NCBI GenBank assembly: GCA_021738725.1
Contig: JAIPBE010000015.1
Location: 1-64,000 of the forward strand
DNA from: Saprospiraceae bacterium
GTDB taxonomy: Bacteria > Bacteroidota > Bacteroidia > Chitinophagales > Saprospiraceae
DNA: 64,000 nucleotides
Direction of reading: 5' to 3'
The notes below the pieces were generated by a model. That model was not told the DNA's origin, made no database searches, and was given only the letters and a program-made list of their open reading frames with translations. The position numbers were made by a program, and so were the translations under genes. Of this stretch, positions 25,162 through 34,140 are shown in pieces; the first letter of the stretch is position 1; each line of letters starts with the position of its first letter.

Positions 25162-26649
25162 TTAGTCCAGCCCCTTGGCGATCAACCTTTGCAGGTCAGA
25201 CTTCCATTCTTCTCCCCGGAGGTCCCAGGCTTTTCCATTGACGATCAGGTAGCGATAGTTTCCCTTCTCGTCCTGGAGATAGAACGTCGGGTTGCTGCCG
25301 AGACCGATGGGTTCACTGGCATTATCGTCCAGTCGGCGGACAGCCAGTGGAGCATCGGCATACCGTTCCGCCAGGGTGACCTGGCCCATTCGAATGATCG
25401 CTGTACCCGAGAGAATGAGATCGGTCAGGGGCTCCTCCCGCAGTTCAGCCATATCGATCATGACATGTGGATGCGTGCGGGCCGGGACGATCAGCCACTT
25501 GCCCTCTCCTTCCAGGATCGTATAGGCGCCATAGGGGGAGAGGTCGCCGATCTCTTCGATCTGCGCTTTGCGTACCCAGGTGCGGCCGTCCGGGCTGGTC
25601 TCTTCCTTGTGTTTGAATATGATGTCCACCAGGTAGGTTGAGCGGCCTGCTTGAATGTGGACCTCTTTCAAAAGCAGATCTGTCAGGTGATTCTGATTGA
25701 ATGGTATGTCGTTGTAGGTGCTGATCGGCTCATCGATATAGGTCTTTTTGGCGATCCCGTCCAGGGCGGCCACTAGCGTGGCAAAATAGAGCCGACGCAA
25801 GATTTGTTTCTCATCATCGCCGGGCAGCCAGCCCGCTTCGATCAGGATGGTGCGGGTGCCCCATTTCGTAAAATTGTCACCGAAGGCCCGGGGTTCGAAT
25901 GTATCCGAGTATTTCGCCACCTGATCGGGGATGAGCTTTTGCAGTCCGTTGGACAGGCCGCCGATCAGGCGCATGGCATCCTGGCGATGCGGGGGTTTGC
26001 TGCGGCTGACATCCGGAGGAGGGGCGAGGAAGGCGATCGCACTGGTGAGGTTGGAGATGCCGGCGCTGTAATAGCGATGTTGATCGTGGAGGTTGAATCC
26101 CCAGTCGGCGTCGAGGCTGTCCCGCCAGTGTTTGAGGATCTGCGCTTCCGGACTGGTCAGGCGAAGCGCATCGCGGTTGAGGTCAATGCCGAGGGCGTTC
26201 TGGCGTTCGTAGACTTCTGCGCCGTCCGGGTTGAGCAAGGGGAGGAATACCAGGGTCAGTCGCTCTTTCAGCTTGGCAGCCTCCGGCAGGAATGCCTCAT
26301 CCTGAAGCGCATTCCAGAGATCGAGGGTAGCCAGGGTGGCAGTGGGTTCATCGCCGTGCATCTGGGTCCAAAGGAGGACAGTCGTCGGACCGGAGCCCCA
26401 GGAGACGGCACGAATCTCCCGCCCCTGGACGGAATGTCCGGCGGTAGATACCCCGAAGGCAGGGTCTGCGGACAGGGCGTTGATCCGGGCGAGGATGTCG
26501 CTGTGTTTGAATCTTCGTTCATCGAGTCCTGCTTCCTTGACCTCCTCATGATGCCGGTACATTCGACGCATGAGGTCGGAGGATTGGGCGGGGAGGGAGG
26601 GTGTAACCCCGATAACAAGAATAAATAGTGTGAGACGCCAATGGATCAT
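25162..26649 (-). CDS. Secreted M14-family zinc carboxypeptidase
   Basis: 495 aa with a signal peptide (ends near SLPAQ). The M14 fold has zinc ligands in MHGDEP (His and Glu) and NLHDQH (His), the substrate motif DLNRD, and the catalytic Glu in ILIEAGWL. A C-terminal domain of about 150 residues follows. It removes C-terminal residues or acts on peptidoglycan peptides. Which of these is not clear. It is the intact copy of a gene whose 5' half is duplicated as a chimeric pseudogene at 29812-30843. It lies 47 bases after the small secreted gene of the first caspase unit. Confidence 0.85.
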   Translation of the reverse strand: MIHWRLTLFILVIGVTPSLPAQSSDLMRRMYRHHEEVKEAGLDERRFKHSDILARINALSADPAFGVSTAGHSVQGREIRAVSWGSGPTTVLLWTQMHGDEPTATLATLDLWNALQDEAFLPEAAKLKERLTLVFLPLLNPDGAEVYERQNALGIDLNRDALRLTSPEAQILKHWRDSLDADWGFNLHDQHRYYSAGISNLTSAIAFLAPPPDVSRSKPPHRQDAMRLIGGLSNGLQKLIPDQVAKYSDTFEPRAFGDNFTKWGTRTILIEAGWLPGDDEKQILRRLYFATLVAALDGIAKKTYIDEPISTYNDIPFNQNHLTDLLLKEVHIQAGRSTYLVDIIFKHKEETSPDGRTWVRKAQIEEIGDLSPYGAYTILEGEGKWLIVPARTHPHVMIDMAELREEPLTDLILSGTAIIRMGQVTLAERYADAPLAVRRLDDNASEPIGLGSNPTFYLQDEKGNYRYLIVNGKAWDLRGEEWKSDLQRLIAKGLD

Positions 26650-26696
26650 GCCTCAAGATATGTCTTCTCCTGGAAGTCATCCAGCCATGGGCAAGA

Positions 26697-27449
26697 TCAC
26701 CTTTGCGGTGCAATTCGTGATTCAAAATACCGATCTGTTGAAAGGTCAGTACGATTGCCACCCAATCCTTCCAGGATATGGTCCATCTTGTTGTCATCAA
26801 TACCTATTCCGATCCTAACATTGTCATCCGGATTTTCAATGACTGTAATGTCCAAGTCTGGTGGACTGAGATTATTCGTTTCTTCAACCAAAGGATTTGG
26901 ACAAGTTGTCGTTGAAAAGAAGGTTAGAATCTGAGGATTTTCAACCGTATCTGCAAAACCTACTACAAATTCACCATTCCACAGACTATACGTGCTATCC
27001 ACCAGATTTCCAAACTGGTCATATGCACATAATTTTGCTTTGTGAATAGGTTCTTTTGATGTTTCAAAGAATAATGTCCCACTTATTATATTCACAGGAT
27101 AATAATTATCTGTTTTTTTTGTCAAATAAAAAGTCAGGGATTCAATTGCCTGGTATTTATCCCTGATTATGAATTGTTGAGAATTTTTATTGGTACCTGA
27201 CAATGTAATTTTATCCTGGTCTTTCAGTTTGATTTTTTCAGGTCTGCCGAACCAACCGGTTCGTCTTTTCTTTTTGTCATTCAATCTGACCCCTTTTCGA
27301 GGTGAGCAATCGGGTTTGTCATCGCCGTTTCGGATATTGACAATAACATGGTTAGGTGACGGATTGTCCTGGCTGTAAAGATCAGGAGTTGACAGGATCA
27401 AAAGACATGTCAATAGGGCAAGTTTACAACAATGTGTTATTGTGGTCAT
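26697..27449 (-). CDS. Small secreted protein translationally coupled to a caspase gene (unit 1)
   Basis: 250 aa from the ATG at 27449, which overlaps the caspase stop as ATGA. A signal peptide ends near PDLYSQ. The mature part has a basic region (RKGVRLNDKKKRR), beta-rich stretches and TTTCPNPLVEE. No family is recognised. It occupies the same place as the 227-aa gene at 31047-31730 relative to its caspase, but similarity between the two is faint and mainly near the end (acidic DD then hydrophobic strand). A caspase substrate, inhibitor or adaptor would fit the coupling. That is inference. AT content is higher than in the M14 gene. Confidence 0.65.
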   Translation of the reverse strand: MTTITHCCKLALLTCLLILSTPDLYSQDNPSPNHVIVNIRNGDDKPDCSPRKGVRLNDKKKRRTGWFGRPEKIKLKDQDKITLSGTNKNSQQFIIRDKYQAIESLTFYLTKKTDNYYPVNIISGTLFFETSKEPIHKAKLCAYDQFGNLVDSTYSLWNGEFVVGFADTVENPQILTFFSTTTCPNPLVEETNNLSPPDLDITVIENPDDNVRIGIGIDDNKMDHILEGLGGNRTDLSTDRYFESRIAPQR

Positions 27450-29722
27450 TTCGATGTTTTTGATGATTCTGATTTGAGTAATGATTCGATTCCGGTGAGG
27501 CGACTCCATTTGGGCATTTTTTTAATTTCGCGAATAAGCTCCGGCTCAATACGCAATGCGCTGGTGAGAAAGTGGAAAGATGTTTCATGTGCGCCCTTAT
27601 CCAAATAAATAGATGCTTTTCTAAACAATGCCGAAGCGTATTGAGGTTGCAAACTGAGCATGGTATCACAGAGTGCAAGTGCCAGTTCCGGCTTGTTGAT
27701 CAATTGATAGAGAGAGGCTAGGCTATCCAGAGTAGCCAAACGATTTGGTGAAAGATGTAACGCAGTAATATAGCATGCTTCTGCTTCGGCTAGTTTTCCC
27801 TGGTGCAGGAATAACGCGCCAAGAGTATGATGTCCTCTGGTCAAGTCAGGGTTCAGGCTAATGGCTTTTTGAATTGCATTTTCGACATTAATCCAGTCTT
27901 TTTTTCGCATTAACTCTGCACCGAGATTAGACCATGCAAGTGCATTGGTTGAATCAAGACTGACCACATATTCAAAGGCCATAATTGCTTTTGACACATT
28001 TGGAAGATAGTGGTGTAATGCTCCCAGAGCTGTGTTGGTGGGTATACACATTGAATCGATTTCCAGATTTCTTTTTATCAATTCAGCTGCATCTTTAAAC
28101 CGGCCATAGTTTTTACAGAGCTCATATGCCAGTACTGCCCCGGGAAGTGTCCACACAGGAGCAAGTTCGTGCAGTTTGTGTAGTATGGTTATAGCGGAAT
28201 CCGGGTTGTTCATCTTCACAGCCAGACACCTGCTCATGCCATAATATGCAAGTGTGGAGTCAGATTGAAATTCAAGACTCCGTGAATATGCTGCCATGAC
28301 TTGGGTGGCACTTGAAGAATCGGTCTGTTCAGATGTTTTTAAATAGAGTGACATTCCCTCAAAAAGAGCCTCTCTGGCAAGAAGATCATTGTAGATGATG
28401 TGCTTCGGGCCCAGGAGCATGGCGGCCCGACGTATTTGTTGAGGGAATTTTTGCATTTTCGGCAATAGTTCCTGTCCGGCTGTCACGGTTCTGGTCTCTA
28501 CTGCCAACAGATTCATCAGTGTTCGCTGGGCATCATCCTGGAGAGCTGCAGCATAGTATCTAGTCAAGTATCTGTTTGCTTTTTCATTCAATCCCGGATG
28601 TTTCAGAATCTGGTTGTAAAGTGTTTCCGTGGATGCACTTGTCGAAGAGAAGAATTCTTCTCTGGCTATCGCATTTTTAAATTTGTTTACCAGGAAAAGG
28701 AGTGATGTGTCGGCATCATGAAAAAGAAGTTCTTCATATGACCGTTGCTCGATCATTTGAAAATTCGGAAATGATTTGCTGGTTGATGCTGTTCCAGCCA
28801 TTTCGATGGGTAACCGAGCTAATACCAGTTCAGGGTTTCCAGTTATCGTTGGATGTTGTAAAATTGGCGCTGTTTCCTGAAGGATATGTTCCTCCAGATA
28901 CCGTTTCATTTCATATAGTGTAATCGTGCCGTTTTCATCTTCATCAGCGCCTCCGGAGAGGCCCTGTATGACAAAATAGCTGAAAACCCCGTTGCCCTCG
29001 CCCCATTGTGAACTTTCCAGACTGACCTCATTTGGTTGACAGGCAAGTAATTTCGTTTCCTGTTCAAATTGCCTCATCATGGATTGAACAGTGAGTTGAG
29101 GTCCACCAAGGACCGACCCGGTCAGTTTGCCCGCACGACACGCATCAACAATCAACATGATGCGTGTTCGCTTATTGGTTGAAAGGGAGGTAGTGGCTTC
29201 TTTCAGTAAATGCATACTGATTGCTCCACCGGCACCATAAAGTTGAGGTGATGCATCATTGCAAAGGAGATAACCATCCTGGCCGAAAGCGCGTTGGACA
29301 TCACCATGGCCTGAAAAAAAGATGATGGCTTCATCTCCTTTATTTGATTCCTCTATTAACCATACTATTTCATTCAGGACTCTTGCAGCAGTAGCCTCCT
29401 CATTGATAATGACATGGAGTCTGCTAGCATCCATGTTTTTTCCATTTGGCGATCTAAGCCAATCTGCGAATGCCTCCGCATCCCTATGCGCAAAACGCAG
29501 ATCCGGAATATCCGAATGCTGATAATTGGAAATACCAACGACTACTGCTCTGGTGGTGCCATGACCGGTATTTTGATCCTGCAGGATCAACCCCGTATTC
29601 CCCTTTTCCTGCGCCATCGCAGGATGCAGTATCAACCCGAGCAGCAGCACCGTCACCCACTTCCACCAGACCATTCGGTGGAAGCCATTCCGAAGCTCTG
29701 GTTTGGTGTTCAGGTTTCCCAT
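27446..29722 (-). CDS. Secreted caspase-like protease with C-terminal TPR repeats (unit 1)
   Basis: 758 aa starting MGNLN, chosen because the paralog at 31723-34017 starts with the same residues. A long signal peptide ends at HPAMAQ. The caspase domain is at about 55-300, with H139 in IFFSGHG and C195 in IVDACRAG, the ACQPNEVSLES segment and GVFSYFVIQGLSGG. A helical spacer (about 310-470) leads to TPR repeats (about 480-745). The DACRAG active site differs from the DACYSG/DACHSG of the MORN proteins. The gene overlaps the following small secreted gene by 4 bases. The first 250 bases are nearly identical to those of the unit 2 copy. Confidence 0.85.
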   Translation of the reverse strand: MGNLNTKPELRNGFHRMVWWKWVTVLLLGLILHPAMAQEKGNTGLILQDQNTGHGTTRAVVVGISNYQHSDIPDLRFAHRDAEAFADWLRSPNGKNMDASRLHVIINEEATAARVLNEIVWLIEESNKGDEAIIFFSGHGDVQRAFGQDGYLLCNDASPQLYGAGGAISMHLLKEATTSLSTNKRTRIMLIVDACRAGKLTGSVLGGPQLTVQSMMRQFEQETKLLACQPNEVSLESSQWGEGNGVFSYFVIQGLSGGADEDENGTITLYEMKRYLEEHILQETAPILQHPTITGNPELVLARLPIEMAGTASTSKSFPNFQMIEQRSYEELLFHDADTSLLFLVNKFKNAIAREEFFSSTSASTETLYNQILKHPGLNEKANRYLTRYYAAALQDDAQRTLMNLLAVETRTVTAGQELLPKMQKFPQQIRRAAMLLGPKHIIYNDLLAREALFEGMSLYLKTSEQTDSSSATQVMAAYSRSLEFQSDSTLAYYGMSRCLAVKMNNPDSAITILHKLHELAPVWTLPGAVLAYELCKNYGRFKDAAELIKRNLEIDSMCIPTNTALGALHHYLPNVSKAIMAFEYVVSLDSTNALAWSNLGAELMRKKDWINVENAIQKAISLNPDLTRGHHTLGALFLHQGKLAEAEACYITALHLSPNRLATLDSLASLYQLINKPELALALCDTMLSLQPQYASALFRKASIYLDKGAHETSFHFLTSALRIEPELIREIKKMPKWSRLTGIESLLKSESSKTSK

Positions 29723-29811
29723 AAGCTCATCACTTATTGTGATTGCCATGGAAAATTAGTGAAAAATCAGAATTTTGTAGCTATGAGTTCGTTTTTTATC
29801 CTGGTTGCAAA

Positions 29812-30843
29812 TTATATATCCACTGAAAGTGTTGTGGAGTATGTACGTCCACTACCCGCGCACACATTTTTCCCATCATTCGTTTTCCTCAGAGCATGCA
29901 TCCAGGGGTCTATTTCGAGGACATAGTTGTATTCGTTAAAACCCTGTTTTAAAGCATTGTCCAACCACTGGAGGGCCGTTTTCTGGTTTTGTTTCTCATC
30001 ATCGCCGGGCAGCCAGCCCGCTTCGATCAGGATGGTGCGGGTGCCCCATTTCGTGAAGTTGTCGCCGAAGGCTCGGGGTTCGAAGGCATCCGAGTATTTC
30101 GCCACCTGATCGAGGATGAGTGCTTGGAGTCCATTGGACAGCCCACCGATCAGACGCATGGCATCCAGACGATGCGGGGGTTTGCTGCGGCTGACATCCG
30201 GAGGAGGGGCGAGAAAGGCGATCGCACTGGTGAGATTGGAGATGCCGGCGCTGTAATAGCGATGTTGATCGTGGAGGTTGAATCCCCAGTCGACATCCAG
30301 ACTGTCTCGCCAGTGTTTGAGGATCTGTGCTTCCGGACTGGTCAGTCGAAGGGCATCGCGGTTGAGGTCGATGCCGAGGGCGTTTTGTCGTTCATAGACT
30401 TCGCCACCATCCGGGTTGAGCAAGGGGAGGAACACCAGGGTCAGTCGCTCTTTCAGCTTTGCAGCCTCCGGGAGGAACACTTCATCCTGCAGGGCGTTCC
30501 AGAGATCGAGGGTGGCGAGGGTGCCGGTGGGCTCATCCCCGTGCATCTGCGTTCATAGCAGGACTGTGGTCGGCCCGGTGCCCCAGGATACGGCTTTGAT
30601 CTCACGGCCCATGACGGAATATCCAGCGGTGGATACTCCGAAGGCAGGATCCGTCGACAGGGCGTTGATCCGGGCCAGGATGTCGCTCTGTTTGAATCTC
30701 CGTTCATCGAGACCTGCTTCCTTGACCTCCTCATGATGCCGATACATCCGGCGCATGAGGTCGGAGGATTGGGCGTCCAACTGCACGCAAAGAAATGAAA
30801 GCGTGATGACAATTGAAAGTAGGCGGAATGTTGATCGTTTCAT
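29812..30843 (-). pseudogene. Chimeric pseudogene: 5' half of M14 carboxypeptidase joined to the tail of a caspase-TPR gene
   Basis: Read from 30843, the frame matches the intact M14 gene (QSSDLMRRMYRHHEEVKEAG shared) until a TGA at 30555-30553 replaces the Trp of LLWTQMHGDEP. The same frame then continues with M14 sequence, including DLNRD, NLHDQH and ILIEAGWLPGDDEKQ. At about 29987-29994 it switches to NQKTALQWLDNALKQGF...DPWMHALRKT, the C-terminal end of the caspase-TPR protein encoded at 34141-37572. The tail itself is frameshifted and misses the original stop. The joint lies in a short CAAA/CAAG match between the two parents. It marks the boundary of a tandem duplication. No functional product is expected. 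Confidence 0.85.
29985..30820. repeat. Duplicated M14 5' segment (copy of about 25795-26630)
   Basis: This stretch and the 5' half of the intact M14 gene agree base for base over long runs, for example around the shared TTCGCCACCTGATCG and GGGGTTTGCTGCGGCTGACA. Differences are scattered substitutions. Together with the caspase and tail copies it outlines one tandem duplication. Confidence 0.8.
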
Positions 30844-30924
30844 CAGCGCAAGGTAATCAAGACCATAGTATCCGGTTGAGATGAAATGGTATTCCAGGAT
30901 GGCCTTATATGAAGTTGATTAGCC

Positions 30925-31035
30925 AAAATGCTGTCGAAGAAACGCACGATGATCGAGGCGATTGCTTAGAAGCTTCAAAACCGATATCAATTGTCACCTG
31001 ATCCTCATCAGTTGTAATCGCGATTGGAATTCTCG
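30925..31035 (-). pseudogene. Remnant of a third small secreted gene (C-terminal fragment)
   Basis: On the - strand this gap encodes TDEDQVTIDIGFE, which matches KDDHATIDIAFDD near the end of the 227-aa protein encoded just upstream. After a frame change it reads IASIIVRFFDS against LIARIRSFFTH. There is no start codon and no N-terminal part. It suggests that another copy of the small gene was once here. The match is short. Confidence 0.4.
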
Positions 31036-31046
31036 AAGTAATGAAA

Positions 31047-31730
31047 TTATTCTGATGTCAACAATGTTGGCATGTGTGTAAAGAAAGATCTAATTCTTGC
31101 GATCAAGCCATGGGAATCATCAAAAGCAATATCTATGGTCGCGTGATCATCTTTCGTTTCGGGTTCTATATTAAGTTTCATCATTTCAACTTGCCCCAAC
31201 AAATAATGGACGGTATATGCATTGATAGTTCCACCTGTGGGTAAAGAATAAATTCCATCATCTGTATTCACCGTATTAGTGGGTACCGGGCATTCATCAC
31301 ATATGACAGTATAAACCTGGTTAGTTTGACCGTTGTGAGAAATACGACCTTCGATTCGCGGTTGTGCAGATATATTTCGATACAATGTTATACCCATTGT
31401 AGTTTTTCGGTTGAGACTTTCCACATTTTCCACATTCAAAGACAGGGACCTGTAGGTGGGGCTGCTTATGTTGAGCCGATCATTAGAATTAATGAAAAAC
31501 TTATCAGAATATCCAGTTGAATAAGTCTGGTAGGGTGTGGTTCTACTTTGACCGCCAGTTGTGGTAACATGTTGGATAGTCCCCATCAAAGGCGTTCTAC
31601 CCGATCCAGGACTGCTGCTCCCTGTCAACACAATTTGAAAATTTGGATCTGTAACTGCAACAAATAGAAAGAGAATGATCAGTGAATTAATAATGATGAG
31701 AAGTGGGAAAGGTTTGGTAAGGCTATTCAT
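31047..31730 (-). CDS. Small exported protein translationally coupled to a caspase gene (unit 2)
   Basis: 227 aa. Its ATG lies 8 bases inside the end of the preceding caspase gene, a coupling like that in unit 1. A hydrophobic N-terminal segment (LLIIINSLIILFLFVAV) may be a signal or an anchor. The rest is Ser/Thr-rich with VICDECPVP and a C-terminal acidic-strand motif DDHATIDIAFDD. No family is recognised. Divergence from the unit 1 partner is far greater than that between the two caspases, which suggests rapid change or replacement. Confidence 0.6.
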   Translation of the reverse strand: MNSLTKPFPLLIIINSLIILFLFVAVTDPNFQIVLTGSSSPGSGRTPLMGTIQHVTTTGGQSRTTPYQTYSTGYSDKFFINSNDRLNISSPTYRSLSLNVENVESLNRKTTMGITLYRNISAQPRIEGRISHNGQTNQVYTVICDECPVPTNTVNTDDGIYSLPTGGTINAYTVHYLLGQVEMMKLNIEPETKDDHATIDIAFDDSHGLIARIRSFFTHMPTLLTSE

Positions 31731-34017
31731 GATCGTCTTCCGTTTGGGTGTATTTCAATATAAGAATTTTCAATTCTGGTATATGTTCAAATTCGATGAT
31801 TCGAGGGTCGATTCCGGGATTTCGTTTTGTTGATTTCAAGGCTATAAAATAAGCTTCAATATTTAAGATTGTCCGGTCGATTTTATTTTGCTTCAGATAG
31901 ATTTGGGCTAATCTAAAATATGCAGTGTAGTCATTTGAATTCTGTTGGATCAAGGCATTTAATTCCTGAATGGCGAGATCGGTCTGTCCGGTTTGAAGAT
32001 ACAATACAACGAGGCTGTCTCTAGTCGGCTTATATTGAGGATTGATCTTTTTCGATTCATTGTACAATCGAATGGCATCGTCAATCCGGTTTGTATTGGA
32101 AAGAATACATCCATAAACATATCTGAGGTTGGCAATGTCTGGACATTTTGATATTCCTTCTTTCAAAATATGTTCAGCTTCTTGGTATCGTGATGGCGTG
32201 CTTATGACTGCTGCAAGATTACTCCAGCTGATCCCGTTGGTTGAATCCTGAGCTAATGCTCTTCTAAAGTTAGCCTCCGCTTCAACATATTTTTTTTGAT
32301 AATAGTATAAAGTGCCAAGACCTCGCCAGACGAGTACACTTGTGGAGTCCATTTCACTGGCCTCAAACAGTAGTTTATTTGCGATGTCAAATTCGAAATA
32401 TGGTTTTTTAATTAACAAGGTCGCAATATGTGTGTTCGGCAGGTTCCAGTTCATCGCTTTGGCATTTGCAAGGTGGACCTGTTCCAAGGTTGAATCTTGC
32501 ATTTGCATAATATTGATATATGCAAGTGCTTTGTAATAATGGACCACAGGTGAATTTTCTTCCAGAGCTAGAGATGCGTCGAAGAAATTCAGAATCCTTC
32601 GGCCTATGGCCGGATCATTACTCATCTCATTATCACCATATAGGAGAAACCCTTCCAGCCATTTTTCCCGTGCTTTCAAATTCTTGTACATGATATGATG
32701 GCTCCCTAATATTTCAGCTGACCGTGCAATTTGCCGCGGATAGTCCCGATAGGTATTGACCATAATTCTGGTTTCCGGCCCGGAGGTCAGGTTCGCATCC
32801 ATAATGGCGAGTAGGGCCTGTTGAATATCGTCCTGAAGAGCAACAGCATAATGCCGTTTGATGTAGCGTTTGAACTCTGAAGGAATCAGTGGATCCGATT
32901 GGATCATTTCGTAATATCGGTCAGCACAATGATCTGCAGGATCAAAGAATGCTTTCTCACGAACCAGGCTATTAAAGGTTGCGATCAATGTCTGTTGGGC
33001 AGTATCCAATCGGTTTATATAGGCCTCCTCATATCCACGTTCGCAGTAATAAGAAAGAATTTCCAGGTTATTATTGTCCTGAACCAATTGGTTGTTCTGG
33101 ACTGTTGAATCGACGACGGAAAGAGTTGCCTCTGCATCCCCCGAAATTTGGGGGTTTTGATAGAGTGGGGAGACTTCCTTTGAGACATGATACGTCAAAT
33201 AACGGTTCAGCTCACCCAGTTTCACGTTATGATCATCTTCTTCATCACTTTCGCCTAATAATCCACGGATGAGATAGTAACTGAATACACCTCGTCCATT
33301 CCCCAAACTTGGACTTTCCAGACTCATTTCGTTGGGTTGACATGCCATCAATTTGATCTCGTTTGCAAATTGTTCTTTCATGGCGGCGGCTGTCAGGTAA
33401 GGGCCACCTATGGGGCTTCCCGCTAGTTTACCGGCGCGGCATGCATCTGTTATCAAAATGACTTTTACGCGCTTCTCACTAAATGACTGGATTAATAATT
33501 TCAGGTGATAAACACTGAAGGCCCCGGTAGATCCGTAGAGTCTTGGTGAAGCATCATGGCACAACAGGAATCCTGTATTGCCATATTTTTGTTCGACATC
33601 ACCATGACCTGAAAAGTAGATAATGGCCTGATCACCTGGCTGACTTTCTTCGAGTAACCATGTAAGTTCACTTTCGAATCTGGCATTCGTCGCCATCGAA
33701 TCAACTAACAGTCGAATATGCTCAAGAGCCAGAGAACCGCCAGCACTGGATTGTAGATATTTGACGAATATCGTTGCATCCCGATCCGCAAAGCGCAGAT
33801 CCGGAATATCCGGATGCTGATAATTGGATATGCCAACGACTACTGCTCTGGTCGTACCTCGACTGTTATTTTGTTCATCCAGGATCAGCCCCGTATTCCC
33901 CTTTTCCTGGGCCATCGCAGGATGCAGTATCAACCCGAGATACAACACAGCAATCCACTTCCACCAGCACTCGTGGATGAAGTATTGAAGGTCTGTGTTG
34001 GCGTTCAGGTTCCCCAT
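31723..34017 (-). CDS. Secreted caspase-like protease with C-terminal TPR repeats (unit 2)
   Basis: 764 aa with a signal peptide (LILHPAMAQ). The caspase domain is at about 55-300, with H138 in IYFSGHGD and C193 in ITDACRAG. A helical spacer and TPR repeats follow (about 470-740; YRRALAQDSTNGISWSNLAAV type). It aligns throughout with the 758-aa protein of unit 1, best in the signal peptide and caspase domain. It lies 123 bases after the 1143-aa caspase-TPR gene on the same strand and overlaps the following small gene by 8 bases. Confidence 0.86.
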   Translation of the reverse strand: MGNLNANTDLQYFIHECWWKWIAVLYLGLILHPAMAQEKGNTGLILDEQNNSRGTTRAVVVGISNYQHPDIPDLRFADRDATIFVKYLQSSAGGSLALEHIRLLVDSMATNARFESELTWLLEESQPGDQAIIYFSGHGDVEQKYGNTGFLLCHDASPRLYGSTGAFSVYHLKLLIQSFSEKRVKVILITDACRAGKLAGSPIGGPYLTAAAMKEQFANEIKLMACQPNEMSLESPSLGNGRGVFSYYLIRGLLGESDEEDDHNVKLGELNRYLTYHVSKEVSPLYQNPQISGDAEATLSVVDSTVQNNQLVQDNNNLEILSYYCERGYEEAYINRLDTAQQTLIATFNSLVREKAFFDPADHCADRYYEMIQSDPLIPSEFKRYIKRHYAVALQDDIQQALLAIMDANLTSGPETRIMVNTYRDYPRQIARSAEILGSHHIMYKNLKAREKWLEGFLLYGDNEMSNDPAIGRRILNFFDASLALEENSPVVHYYKALAYINIMQMQDSTLEQVHLANAKAMNWNLPNTHIATLLIKKPYFEFDIANKLLFEASEMDSTSVLVWRGLGTLYYYQKKYVEAEANFRRALAQDSTNGISWSNLAAVISTPSRYQEAEHILKEGISKCPDIANLRYVYGCILSNTNRIDDAIRLYNESKKINPQYKPTRDSLVVLYLQTGQTDLAIQELNALIQQNSNDYTAYFRLAQIYLKQNKIDRTILNIEAYFIALKSTKRNPGIDPRIIEFEHIPELKILILKYTQTEDDHE

Positions 34018-34060
34018 ATGGTCATCACCTTAAGTGATTGCCATGGGAAATTAGTGAAAA
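33780..34060. repeat. Near-identical caspase 5' segment (matches about 29460-29760)
   Basis: The start of the unit 2 caspase gene and its upstream gap agree closely with the same part of unit 1, including shared GATTGCCATGG and AATTAGTGAAAAA in the gap and GCGCAGATCCGGAATATCCG in the coding part. Similarity continues upstream into the tail of the caspase-TPR gene and stops at the chimeric joint near 29990. Confidence 0.75.
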
Positions 34061-34140
34061 AATAGGATTTCAGGGCAACGAGTCCGTTCGTTGGTCTGGA
34101 TACGAAATATTTATAGACTATAAGAGTTGCGGAGTATGCC

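Noticed and set aside
25804-26628. 274-codon + strand frame opposite the M14 peptidase (also its copy at 29989-30558)
   Set aside because: Kept open in both copies only because the M14 sequence is duplicated. No independent evidence of coding.
30553-30555. TGA in the M14 copy as a recoded (selenocysteine or readthrough) codon
   Set aside because: The intact copy has Trp (TGG) there, the downstream part is truncated and fused to foreign sequence, and the tail is frameshifted. A nonsense mutation in a pseudogene is simpler.
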